In this document: positions 25,543 through 34,188 of the stretch, piece by piece
How positions within the stretch are numbered: position 1 is the first letter of the stretch
Layout of the letters: each line of letters begins with the position of its first letter
Source: an uncultured Lachnospiraceae bacterium
GTDB lineage: Bacteria; Bacillota; Clostridia; Lachnospirales; Lachnospiraceae
Direction of reading: 5' to 3'
DNA length: 64,000 nt
Assembly (NCBI GenBank): GCA_947564735.1
Contig: CANOEC010000014.1
Span: forward strand, 1 to 64,000
Notes under the pieces: generated by a model
Databases searched by the model: none
Told to the model about the DNA's origin: nothing
The model's input: only the letters and a program-made list of their open reading frames with translations
Position numbers and translations under genes: made by a program

Positions 25543-26946
25543 CTAAATGCTTTCTAATAATTCTTCTAAATCCTGCTGGTTTTCTACACTCTGCCTCATA
25601 TTCCCGTCAATCTCGTCCATGTATAACATAAAGCGCCTTCCATTCTCTTCAAACTTCTGCTGACTCCTCTCCAAAGCGTCAACAAGCGTCATGTAAGTTG
25701 CCGAAATTTTATATTCATATCCGGCGTTACCAAGCGATACATAATATCCTCCTCCAAACACCTTATCTTTGATAACTCCCAGAACAGTCGTTGAAACAAG
25801 CGCACCTACCATGGCGCCTGCTACCGGTATGGGAATAATCATCTGCCCAGCCGCCGCACCGACTCCGCTGGCTGCAGCATTTACCGCTAACTCCGGTATA
25901 TTATAAAGAAAATCATCCACGCTGATATTTCTCTTTGCCAGTTGTATTGCCTGTGAGACCATCCCGATTGTCGTGGAAAGTAAACCTGCCGCAAGGGGAG
26001 CGGACATGCCGGCATGATTCGTCAATGCATAAATCCCTCCGCCTGTTACACCGCCCCTAACAACACCGATGCCCGTATTCTTAAATATATCCGCCCAGTC
26101 TTCTTTATCGAAATCACCCAGCATCTTTCCTTGGTGCAGTTTACCAAATACAGAGGTGCCAAAGGATAATACACCGTCAATGGCGGCTGAGATGCCTGCA
26201 GCAACGATTCCTTCCTTCAGCGAAGCCTTTGCCTGTTCCTGATACTTCTGCCGCTCTTCATGATCCACTTCATTTATCTCTTGTTCTTTGGCGCCAACTG
26301 TATGATCGACCGTGCCAAGCTGCACCTCATCATAATTCACTTGCGCCGGATGAACCACATCCTCGAATTGAACGTTATTTGCCCTTTCAAATTCCCTCAC
26401 CTTTGCTACAACCCTGCATGCAACATCACCATTTTCAGATTTTGAAAGCTTATTCAGCTCTTCGGGAGATAATTTTAGCCATTGTTGTATCTGCTCATAA
26501 TAATCCTGCGGTATATCATAACTTCCGCCTCTTGCCAGAAAGTCAGGATAATCTTTTAAATGTGCATTTATCGCATCCATAGACAAATTCTTCTGTACAA
26601 ATTTCGATTGAACCGGCATCCCATTTTTTAAATAATCCACCGAAGCAGTCCTGTCAACTCCCTCGAAGGTATGGGTTGCCTGCTGACCGACAATGAGATT
26701 GTCTGCATTCTCAAAGCCGACCTGCACATGCTCAGCTATCTCTCCATGTTTCGTGCCCTGTGAACCTAGAATATGTTCCGGATGTGCATAAAATTCCCTC
26801 ACCTGCTTCAATTCATTCAAGGCATTCTCAAGATTGACATCCTGCACTCTCAGATTATTCAATAGTTCATCCGCCCGCAACTGGTTTAAATGCCGGGATA
26901 CGTCGCCAATCCCCTGCATGGTGACATTTACCTTGTTATCCATCAT
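25543..26946 (-). CDS. Unknown protein: possible PD-(D/E)XK-like domain plus glycine-rich hydrophobic region
   Basis: In this 467-residue protein, residues about 60-130 read GSQGTKHGEIAEHVQ, then ASVDYLKNGMPVQSKF: a helix with glutamate, then D-x(n)-QxK, a spacing seen in PD-(D/E)XK nucleases. Residues about 235-390 are glycine/alanine-rich hydrophobic helices (AGISAAIDGVLSFG, GVVRGGVTGGGIYAL, ASGVGAAAGQMIIPIPVAGA), suggesting membrane insertion or glycine-zipper packing. The tail is helical and charged. It is the first gene of a three-gene operon of unknown function. The nuclease idea rests on motif spacing only. A defence or toxin role is possible but unproven. Confidence 0.65.
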   Translation of the reverse strand: MMDNKVNVTMQGIGDVSRHLNQLRADELLNNLRVQDVNLENALNELKQVREFYAHPEHILGSQGTKHGEIAEHVQVGFENADNLIVGQQATHTFEGVDRTASVDYLKNGMPVQSKFVQKNLSMDAINAHLKDYPDFLARGGSYDIPQDYYEQIQQWLKLSPEELNKLSKSENGDVACRVVAKVREFERANNVQFEDVVHPAQVNYDEVQLGTVDHTVGAKEQEINEVDHEERQKYQEQAKASLKEGIVAAGISAAIDGVLSFGTSVFGKLHQGKMLGDFDKEDWADIFKNTGIGVVRGGVTGGGIYALTNHAGMSAPLAAGLLSTTIGMVSQAIQLAKRNISVDDFLYNIPELAVNAAASGVGAAAGQMIIPIPVAGAMVGALVSTTVLGVIKDKVFGGGYYVSLGNAGYEYKISATYMTLVDALERSQQKFEENGRRFMLYMDEIDGNMRQSVENQQDLEELLESI

Positions 26947-27143
26947 TTTCTTCCCTGCCCGACAGCCATTTGTCTCTTCCCTATCAGTTATATGTCCACG
27001 CTGTTTTTTTCAATCATTCATTTACATATACATGATACGAATGCATTTTACCATGGATTTGAAGATTTTTCAACGCGAGCGGCTATCTGACCGCATACAT
27101 CCATATAAGGATATGCAGAAAAAAACTTATCACAAAATTTTGA

Positions 27144-27194
27144 TTGACATTAAGAGTACAATCTGTTATCTTATCATTAAGATTACAATCTGTA
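27144..27194 (+). promoter_or_regulatory. Promoter with overlapping BlaI-type operators
   Basis: TTGACA (27144-27149) and TATCTT (27167-27172) are 17 bases apart. TACAATCTGT lies inside the spacer (27157-27166), and TACAATCTGTA, a TACA-N3-TGTA dyad, lies just past the start site (27184-27194). Together they form a longer inverted repeat AAGAGTACA...TGTACTCTT. TACA/TGTA dyads are the known recognition core of BlaI/MecI repressors, encoded here downstream. Confidence 0.7.
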
Positions 27195-27251
27195 CTCTTA
27201 CTTTTACATATCAAAATCTACAGAAGCAAACTGCTCTGCCACAAAGGTAAC

Positions 27252-27341
27252 GATTGAAAATATAAACTTTCAATCACGAGATTTGTGACTGCGCGTTGCT
27301 TGACACAAACTCGTTTATGCGAATCTCAGCCATGCTGAGAT
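27252..27341 (+). other. Structured leader of the BlaI/BlaR1 operon
   Basis: Two perfect 8-bp hairpins lie in the untranslated leader: GATTGAAA/TTTCAATC (27252-27275) and ATCTCAGC/GCTGAGAT (27323-27341). The second ends about 13 bases before the GGAGGG ribosome site. No T run follows either. The rest of 26947-27143 shows nothing beyond A/T-rich sequence. Confidence 0.5.
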
Positions 27342-27368
27342 AAAAGCAGCACAGAAATGGAGGGAATC

Positions 27369-27743
27369 ATGCAGCAAATATCAGACTACGAACTGGAACT
27401 TATGAAGGTCATCTGGACAAACGGCGGGACTGCGCTCTACGCAGAGATTGTCTCTGCATTATCCGCAAAGGGCATGGACTGGACGAAGAATACCGTCATT
27501 ACCCTGCTCTCCCGGCTGATTGACAAAGGGCTTCTTAAAACAAACAAAATCGGACACCGCAACAAATATACCGCTATCGTGTCAGAAGGCGAATACCAGT
27601 CATCCCAGACCGAAACCTTTCTCCACAAAGTCTATGAGGGCAATGCCAAGGGGCTCGTCTCCGCGCTGATTCAAAAAGACCTGCTGTCCGCCGCAGACTA
27701 TGAAGATTTAAAAGCATACTGGGAATCGAGGACTTCACGATGA
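27369..27743 (+). CDS. BlaI/MecI/CopY-family repressor
   Basis: The 124-residue winged-helix repressor has YELELMKVIWTNGGTALYAE, the recognition helix region WTKNTVITLLSRLIDKGLLK and a C-terminal dimerisation domain. The ATG at 27369 is chosen because GGAGGG precedes it; the ATG at 27357 overlaps that site. It overlaps the BlaR1-like gene by four bases (ATGA). Family members bind TACA/TGTA dyads and are cleaved after their BlaR1 partner senses a signal. Matching dyads lie in the operon's promoter. Confidence 0.9.
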   Translation: MQQISDYELELMKVIWTNGGTALYAEIVSALSAKGMDWTKNTVITLLSRLIDKGLLKTNKIGHRNKYTAIVSEGEYQSSQTETFLHKVYEGNAKGLVSALIQKDLLSAADYEDLKAYWESRTSR

Positions 27744-30388
27744 ATGAATTACTGAAAATAATCTTATCCCTGTCATTGTCGGGAACCATACTGATTCTGT
27801 CCCTGTTCCTGCTCAGACCGATCTATCAGAGCAGGCTGAGCAAACGCTGGCAGTACTATATCTGGCTCTTGGTCATCCTGCGCCTGCTTCTGCCCTTTAC
27901 GCCAGAAACAAGCGTTGTCGGGAATCTTTTTGGGCAGATAGAACAGCGAATCGAACAAGATACCGCTACCTCCCCGGTCACCGCTACAGTGGACATGGAA
28001 TCTCCCGCCCCTCTTCGGACAGGACACGATACCACAGTGGACGGCACACCTAATACCATCACCTCCGATGCCGTTCCGGATGCCGGCACTGACAATGATG
28101 CGCCAGCCGCCAAAACCCCGCCTGCCGGAAACCGGGCTGTTCAACTGCCGGGAAACCTGCCTTCTACACTTGGTATTCTCTGGCTTGTTATCGCCCTGCT
28201 CTTGTTTGTCCGCAAGATAACCATCTACCAGAGCTTTGTAAAATATGTCAAAGCTGGCGGCGCTCCCGTCGAAGACATGGATTTGCTGGAACGTTTCGGA
28301 CGGATACTTGCTAAGAACCATGTACATGCCGCCATCGACCTTCGCGCCAACAGCCTTGTCTCTTCGCCGCTGCTAATGGGATTCTTCCATGCCTGTATCG
28401 TTCTGCCGACTACAGAATTATCGGATGATGATTTCTATTACACGGCACTGCACGAACTGACACATTACAAGCGAAAGGATATGTTCTACAAATGGCTTGT
28501 GCAGCTTACCATCTGTCTGCATTGGTTTAATCCTTTTGTCTATCTCATGGGACGGGAGATAAACCGCCTCTGCGAACTCTCCTGTGACGAGAGAGTTATT
28601 TCAACTTTTACTGAAAAATCACGTAAATCTTACGGGGATACTCTCCTGCACGCAATCAGTGAGGGCGGCTCCTACAAAGATGCTCTCGCTTCTATCACTT
28701 TACATGAGAGCAAAGAATTATTGAAAGGCAGGTTAGATGCAATTATGAAATACCAGAAAATCCCAAAACTCATACAGACCGCCGGTATCTTCCTCACTGG
28801 CATACTAATCGGCGGCGCAGTCGTTCTTGGCGCATATGCCGCGCCAAAAAAGGACGGCACAGATTCAGCCGGCGCTTCTGTGCACAATCCAATTAATTAT
28901 GATTCCCTTCCGGACTATACCATACAATATGAAGACGGCACCTATTATATTATGGTCGATGACGCCACGGAATTTGACAAACCCATATCCAACGTTACCG
29001 AAGGTTATAAACATCTCGTTTTAGTCCGTAAGGGCTATTACGCCACATTTGGAACCTTTGACGACCATGACATGACCTCCCTTGCCCGACATATCAAAGA
29101 GCAATGCAGAACACGGCTTAATAACAATGAGCTTACACAGGAAAATGCAGATATCGTCATGCATGCTGCTGAAAAAATCCAGGCTTACTATTGTTCATTA
29201 GAAGAAAGCGGAACCTCTCTATACAGATATACACAGTCCGGCTATTGCCAGTACCCTTACTTAATCTGGATTGGATATAATCTATCCTCCGACGCCCAGA
29301 CCGGCTACGACAGTACGCTGCTTACCCTGCCAGACCAGAGCACAATGCGTATCTGGTTCAATCAGGATGCCGAGGCATATCTGTCCGACCCAGACGCTCT
29401 TTCGGCTGTGGCTGCCCTCGCCGGACGCATCCAGACAAAGAAAGCGGATTCTTCTATTCCATTTGAAGCGCCGATTATCACACAAATAGAATATATCGGT
29501 GATACCGACTTAAATACATTGGCACAGGACTATTACTCCGAAGACAATCTGACCTATTTCATTGCCGTCTTCCCGGAACTGGACAGCCAGACACAGCAGG
29601 ACTATCTCGACCGCATGTATGAAGATGACAACATCTCATTCTTCGCCGCCTGCATTGATATACCGGAGGATGCACAGTTACGAAAAGAACTTACCGACCG
29701 TTATATGCTGAAAGCATATGAAGAAGATAACATCAGCTTTTTCTCTGTTTTATCTTCCATAATGCTTGACGATACGTCGCGGACAAAATGGAAAGAACGA
29801 TGCAGGAAAGACGGTAAATCCAACTTCTATGCCATGCTCAATGACTATGAGACCCCCATTGACGAAGAATTTTCAAACGAGACTATTCTCAATGAAGATT
29901 TCGTTGATACTGATTTCACTGACTGGAATTTCCCGGATAAGAATTTCACTGATGATGGTTTCTTGGATGAATGGTTCCAGAATCCTACAAACAAACAGCA
30001 GGATACCACTAACATCATAGACCTGAACCGCCTGTTAAAAAAGGAAATCCCTAACGACCTGCAAACGTTTCTGGATACCTGTGACAATCGGAAGTGGTAT
30101 TTGATTGACGACGGCAACGGACTGCAATATATCTACTACAACGGACTGCCGCATACCTATACCTACGAACCGAACCTCATACAAAAGGGGGAGAAGAATC
30201 TGATTTCCATCGACATTTTTAACGCTGAATTATTGAACTCTCCCCGCGACCGGGACACCGACGAATCACTAGACAATTATGTATTGCTGGCATTCTCATA
30301 CGTTTCTGATAAGTCAGAAAATGGATACAGCCTTGAAATCACGTATAACGGCTACCCTGTCACTTATGAAATTGTACAGTGCAGATAG
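27740..30388 (+). CDS. BlaR1-type M56 metallopeptidase sensor with atypical C-terminal domain
   Basis: The 882-residue protein has an N-terminal membrane part with the M56 zinc motif HELTHYKRKD, the LSCDERV segment with the third ligand region, and a further membrane helix at about residue 350 (IFLTGILIGGAVVLGAYA). A Thr/Pro/Asp-rich loop lies between the first helices. The extracellular C-terminal half is not a penicillin-binding domain. It contains repeated acidic segments (YEDDNISFFAAC, YEEDNISFFSVL) and a run of NEDFVDTDFTDWNFPDKNF-type motifs. The sensed signal is therefore unlikely to be a beta-lactam. Pairing with BlaI and the operator sites suggests a signal-induced proteolytic switch. 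Confidence 0.85.
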   Translation: MNELLKIILSLSLSGTILILSLFLLRPIYQSRLSKRWQYYIWLLVILRLLLPFTPETSVVGNLFGQIEQRIEQDTATSPVTATVDMESPAPLRTGHDTTVDGTPNTITSDAVPDAGTDNDAPAAKTPPAGNRAVQLPGNLPSTLGILWLVIALLLFVRKITIYQSFVKYVKAGGAPVEDMDLLERFGRILAKNHVHAAIDLRANSLVSSPLLMGFFHACIVLPTTELSDDDFYYTALHELTHYKRKDMFYKWLVQLTICLHWFNPFVYLMGREINRLCELSCDERVISTFTEKSRKSYGDTLLHAISEGGSYKDALASITLHESKELLKGRLDAIMKYQKIPKLIQTAGIFLTGILIGGAVVLGAYAAPKKDGTDSAGASVHNPINYDSLPDYTIQYEDGTYYIMVDDATEFDKPISNVTEGYKHLVLVRKGYYATFGTFDDHDMTSLARHIKEQCRTRLNNNELTQENADIVMHAAEKIQAYYCSLEESGTSLYRYTQSGYCQYPYLIWIGYNLSSDAQTGYDSTLLTLPDQSTMRIWFNQDAEAYLSDPDALSAVAALAGRIQTKKADSSIPFEAPIITQIEYIGDTDLNTLAQDYYSEDNLTYFIAVFPELDSQTQQDYLDRMYEDDNISFFAACIDIPEDAQLRKELTDRYMLKAYEEDNISFFSVLSSIMLDDTSRTKWKERCRKDGKSNFYAMLNDYETPIDEEFSNETILNEDFVDTDFTDWNFPDKNFTDDGFLDEWFQNPTNKQQDTTNIIDLNRLLKKEIPNDLQTFLDTCDNRKWYLIDDGNGLQYIYYNGLPHTYTYEPNLIQKGEKNLISIDIFNAELLNSPRDRDTDESLDNYVLLAFSYVSDKSENGYSLEITYNGYPVTYEIVQCR

Positions 30389-30468
30389 CCGAACCGGCAA
30401 ATTTTTCACCCATGCATTTTCCATGCATAAAATAGAGTAAAACCACATAGGATTATAGGTTACAGATT

Positions 30469-31425
30469 ATGTACTATGCTCTATTTATCTTATTGATACT
30501 CGTTCTTTTCGGCATGATATTCTCCTGTATCCGCAGGAGAAGAATCATCTGCCGCATCAAATGTATGGACAAATGCCAGAAGTGCTCCAAAATACAGGAA
30601 CTCGCTATCCCGTTCGGCTATGATTATCACTGCCGCTGCGGCTTCTTTTCTTCTTCGATCGACGCGTGGCAGAAAGCAGCCGGCTACACTTGGCTTTATG
30701 ACTATCTGGCGCCGCGCTTTCAGATGGTGTTCGATGCACTACCCGTTTATTTTGACTATCGAGGCAGAACTTGGCTGATTGAACTATGGAAAGGTCAGTA
30801 CGGCATTAATACCGGAGCTGAACTTGGTATCTACCACGCCGACAGGATTCTTTCCGAATCAGAATGCAAAAGCACCCTTTTTACCGCAGTTGAAGATTCC
30901 GAAATGCTTCCCTGCACGATACGTCTTTGCAGTTATAACGAACAGAATTGTGATCAGATTTCCGAGCGTCACTGGTGGCTCACCATATTTCTACCCGGTC
31001 TTTTTTCTGAACCGTCACAGCTGTTTCTGGAGGCATCCATCTGTTTTCCCAACTCACAAATGTGCGACGCATTCTACGATGCATTATGCCGAATCGGCTA
31101 TACTCCGAAGGATATTTCCATTCATGGACTCTGCCTTACTTTCATATTTCTTACTCCCAAAAATGTGCATTTCGATTTGCTGACACGCATTCACCGTCGT
31201 CTTTCCCAGTGCTCCAACCGTATATTCTGCAAATTATATGTATGGGTTACGAGACCTTTTATCTGTACGGAAGACCGCATTCTTTTCTTATACTATTATC
31301 TTCCAGCAGCTTTCAGAAAACTCTTCAGAATGCACAGATTCAACCGGCGCTGCCATAAGAAACACGGATGCCGTCCGCCTGAATGTTATCATAAATGCAG
31401 ACCATCCAGAAAGGAACGGGCATGA
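30469..31425 (+). CDS. DUF4474-domain membrane-anchored protein
   Basis: The 318-residue protein has an N-terminal membrane helix (FILLILVLFGMIFSCI), basic and cysteine-rich segments (CRIKCMDKCQKCSKIQ) and a central DUF4474-type domain (FGYDYHCRCGFFSSSIDAWQ through YRGRTWLIELWKGQYGINTG). A Cys/His/Arg-rich tail follows. The function is unknown. It starts 81 bases after the BlaR1-like gene and overlaps the phosphoesterase by four bases (ATGA), so it probably belongs to the same operon. Confidence 0.75.
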   Translation: MYYALFILLILVLFGMIFSCIRRRRIICRIKCMDKCQKCSKIQELAIPFGYDYHCRCGFFSSSIDAWQKAAGYTWLYDYLAPRFQMVFDALPVYFDYRGRTWLIELWKGQYGINTGAELGIYHADRILSESECKSTLFTAVEDSEMLPCTIRLCSYNEQNCDQISERHWWLTIFLPGLFSEPSQLFLEASICFPNSQMCDAFYDALCRIGYTPKDISIHGLCLTFIFLTPKNVHFDLLTRIHRRLSQCSNRIFCKLYVWVTRPFICTEDRILFLYYYLPAAFRKLFRMHRFNRRCHKKHGCRPPECYHKCRPSRKERA

Positions 31426-32231
31426 GCACATCATACCGCTTAGACCGCGCTTTCTCACAGGCTCCTGTTCTCCCTCTGACACGCCGTACCAAATATGTAC
31501 TCGTAAGCGACTGTCACAGGGGCGTTGGAACCTCCTCCGACAACTTCCTAAAAAATCAACACCTTTACTTTGCCGCATTGGAATATTATTATCGGAACGG
31601 CTTTTGCTACATTGAACTGGGAGATGGAGAAGAATTATGGGAAAACCGGCATCTGCGTAATATCACCGAGATACACAGCGACGTCTATGAAATGCTCGCC
31701 TGCTTTGGCGCACACGACAGGCTTCATCTGCTTTACGGCAATCACGATATGATACAAAAGAAAAACCCTGCCTATCATGAAGCGCTCATTCTTCGCTCGG
31801 AATCATTCCCCGAAACCTCATTGTATCTGACCCACGGTCATCAGGCAAGCCTGCTCAATTCTACATTCTGGCGCGTAGCGCGCTTTCTGGTACGTTATTT
31901 CTGGAATCCTTTAGAAAACCTCGGCATCCTAGACCCCACCAGTGCGGCAAAGAACTATGAAGTAAAAGAAAAATGTGAAGAAAGCTTACGCCGGTGGGCA
32001 GAAGAAAACCGGCACATCCTGATTACCGGTCATACCCATCGCCCGGTCATGCCCGAAGAAGCCGCATATTATTATAATACCGGAAGCTGTGTTCATCCAC
32101 GCTGCATCACATGTATTGAAGTGGAACATGGTAAACTGACATTGGTGAAATGGAGTATGCAGGCAAGGGCTGACAGTGTACTCTATGTGGAAAGAGAAGT
32201 AATCGGCGGACCGATTGATGTGCTGTCATAA
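31422..32231 (+). CDS. Metallophosphoesterase
   Basis: The 269-residue calcineurin-like phosphoesterase has metal-site motifs LVSDCHRGVG, GDGEELW, YGNHDMI, LTHGHQ and GHTHRPV. Canonical D-x-H is SDCHRG, and GNHD and GHTH are intact, so it should be catalytically competent. Related proteins hydrolyse UDP-diacylglucosamine-like or nucleotide substrates, but the substrate cannot be assigned. The start at 31422 overlaps the DUF4474 stop, giving MSTSYRLDRAFSQAP. It is the last gene of the operon. Confidence 0.88.
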   Translation: MSTSYRLDRAFSQAPVLPLTRRTKYVLVSDCHRGVGTSSDNFLKNQHLYFAALEYYYRNGFCYIELGDGEELWENRHLRNITEIHSDVYEMLACFGAHDRLHLLYGNHDMIQKKNPAYHEALILRSESFPETSLYLTHGHQASLLNSTFWRVARFLVRYFWNPLENLGILDPTSAAKNYEVKEKCEESLRRWAEENRHILITGHTHRPVMPEEAAYYYNTGSCVHPRCITCIEVEHGKLTLVKWSMQARADSVLYVEREVIGGPIDVLS

Positions 32232-32248
32232 GCTTATTCGCGCACAAA

Positions 32249-32293
32249 GAGACTGCCGCTTCTGTCGGAACATCCGGCATTGGCAGCAGTCTC
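32249..32293. other. Hairpin between convergent genes
   Basis: GAGACTGC (32249-32256) pairs with GCAGTCTC (32286-32293), with further pairing inside. It lies between the phosphoesterase and the permease gene, which converge. No T run follows, so it is at best a weak bidirectional terminator. Confidence 0.45.
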
Positions 32294-32323
32294 AATAGCA
32301 TTGGAGTGTATGCCCTTATTTAA

Positions 32324-33211
32324 TTAGCCCTTAACCGCTCCTGCCGTCATACCTTCGATAAAGTATCTCTGGAAGCAGAGGAATACGATAAATACAGGGA
32401 TAATACCAAACATAGACCCGGCAATCAATACATCGTAGTTATTGCCATAAGGTGTAAGCAGGGTATTCAGACCAATGGGAAGTGTAAATTTCTCTGCACT
32501 TCTGAATACAAGCATCGGCCACAACACATTATTCCATGCGCCCATTGCGCAGAGGATGGACATTGCCGCGAACGCCGGCTTGGTAATCGGGAGCATAATC
32601 TTAAAGCAGATACCATACTCCGTTGCGCCATCGATACGTCCCGCATCCAACAGTTCCTTGGGAAGACCCGTCATATACTGTCTGAAGAAGAATATGGTGG
32701 ACGCCCCGCATAACCCCGGTAAGACAACGCCTGCCATCGTGTCGATGAGCTTGAAGCTGATCATTTCCTTATACAACGGAAGAATCAAAATCTCGAAAGG
32801 AACCATCATCGTTGCAATTACCAAGAAGAACAGGAAATTCTTCAATTTATAGTTGTACATGGTCAGACCGTAAGCGACTATGTAACAGATGAACAATGTA
32901 CCTACGACGGAAATCGCCGTCAGAATCAAGCTGTTCTTATACCACATGAAATACTTCTGACCGTCTACGTTATTGCCAAACAAATATTTGTAGTTCGCCA
33001 ATGTCATGGAACTGAAATCGAAGTCCACGCTTAAGCCCCTACGAATCAGTTCCGTACCGGGTCTGAAAGATGCTATGAGTCCGGCAACCAGAGGAAACAC
33101 AATAATAAATGATAATACTGCAAAAAATGCTGTCGCAATGATGGACAAAACAGTTCTTTTCGTCTTCATGCCCATTGTATCTTTTCCATTTACAGAGGAT
33201 GTGCTCGCCAT
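32324..33211 (-). CDS. Carbohydrate ABC permease (MalG type)
   Basis: The 295-residue inner-membrane permease has six helices and the EAA loop KELLDAGRIDGATEYGICFK that contacts the ATPase. The C-terminus (FIEGMTAGAVKG) is typical of the CUT1 family. It lies two bases downstream of the MalF-type permease stop and has AAGGAGGAAG upstream. The operon has no ATPase gene, as is usual in Lachnospiraceae, where a shared MsmK-like ATPase serves many importers. Next to GH51 and GH43 genes, it probably imports arabino-oligosaccharides. Confidence 0.9.
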   Translation of the reverse strand: MASTSSVNGKDTMGMKTKRTVLSIIATAFFAVLSFIIVFPLVAGLIASFRPGTELIRRGLSVDFDFSSMTLANYKYLFGNNVDGQKYFMWYKNSLILTAISVVGTLFICYIVAYGLTMYNYKLKNFLFFLVIATMMVPFEILILPLYKEMISFKLIDTMAGVVLPGLCGASTIFFFRQYMTGLPKELLDAGRIDGATEYGICFKIMLPITKPAFAAMSILCAMGAWNNVLWPMLVFRSAEKFTLPIGLNTLLTPYGNNYDVLIAGSMFGIIPVFIVFLCFQRYFIEGMTAGAVKG

Positions 33212-33212
33212 A

Positions 33213-34112
33213 TTAATCTTCCTCCTTCTTAAATGTTCCGTTCAAAACAAGCTGAACTATATTAATAGCTAATGCAATTACAAGCAGTACTATACCGACC
33301 GCGCTGCCGTAGCCTAACTGGTTCTTGGTAATACCACGTTTGTACAAATAACCTACGATGGTCAGACCGATATTGTTCGGCGAATCGGGACCTGCCCATA
33401 ACATGTAAGCTTCCATAAACATTGCCAGACCTGCATATACACTGATTGTAAGTACATAGATAGTAGTCGGTTTTAATAAAGGGATGGTAACATATCTAAA
33501 CTTCTGCCAAGCCGTCGCACCATCAATGTCGGCTGACTCATATAATGCCGTATCAATCGCTTTCAGACCGGAAATGAAATAAAGCATATTGACACCGGTC
33601 CATCTCCAGCATGCAACAATTAAAAGCGCTGCAAGTCCGGTTGCTTTCATTTTCAGCCACTTAAAGGTTCCAAGTCCCAACGCCGCCGTGATCACGTTCA
33701 TCTGACCTGTCTGATACTCAGAAAACATCAGTCTGAACAATGTACCGGAGATAACTACGGAAGTCAGTGCCGGAACATACAGACACGCTTTCCAGAATCC
33801 TTTTGCCTTCACCAGTCTGGAATCCATCAGCACTGCAAAAAGCATCGGGAACGGTATCAATAATACCAATGTCAGAATCATGTATTCAAAGCTGTTTAAA
33901 ATTGCTGTGTGGAAAACGGTGTCCTTTGTTAATTTAACAAAGTTAGCAAATCCAACCCACTCCGTACCTGCGGGTTTGATATCTTGAAAACTCATTGTGA
34001 TTGTGCTGCACAGCGGATAAATCCAGAATAATGCAAAACTTAAAATAAACGGAAGAACAAACACATAGGGTGCTGCCTTCTGTGAATAGAAAAATTTCTT
34101 AAATTTACTCAT
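33213..34112 (-). CDS. Sugar ABC permease (MalF type)
   Basis: The 299-residue CUT1 permease has six helices, N-terminal AAPYVFVLPFILSFALFWIY and the EAA loop YESADIDGATAWQKFRYVTI. AAGGAG precedes the ATG at 34112, which is preferred over the ATG at 34133. It follows the solute-binding protein gene across a strong hairpin and precedes the MalG-type gene. Confidence 0.9.
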   Translation of the reverse strand: MSKFKKFFYSQKAAPYVFVLPFILSFALFWIYPLCSTITMSFQDIKPAGTEWVGFANFVKLTKDTVFHTAILNSFEYMILTLVLLIPFPMLFAVLMDSRLVKAKGFWKACLYVPALTSVVISGTLFRLMFSEYQTGQMNVITAALGLGTFKWLKMKATGLAALLIVACWRWTGVNMLYFISGLKAIDTALYESADIDGATAWQKFRYVTIPLLKPTTIYVLTISVYAGLAMFMEAYMLWAGPDSPNNIGLTIVGYLYKRGITKNQLGYGSAVGIVLLVIALAINIVQLVLNGTFKKEED

Positions 34113-34147
34113 ACGCACACACTCCTTACCCAATACATTTTGACAAA

Positions 34148-34173
34148 ATAGGGCAGCTTCAAAGCTGCCCTAT
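34148..34173 (-). other. RNA hairpin between binding-protein and permease genes
   Basis: A perfect 12-bp inverted repeat, ATAGGGCAGCTT/AAGCTGCCCTAT with a two-base loop, lies in the short gap between the solute-binding protein stop and the permease start. No T run follows. It likely protects the upstream mRNA end or reduces read-through, so that more binding protein than permease is made. Confidence 0.65.
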
Positions 34174-34188
34174 ACTGTTATACGTTTA

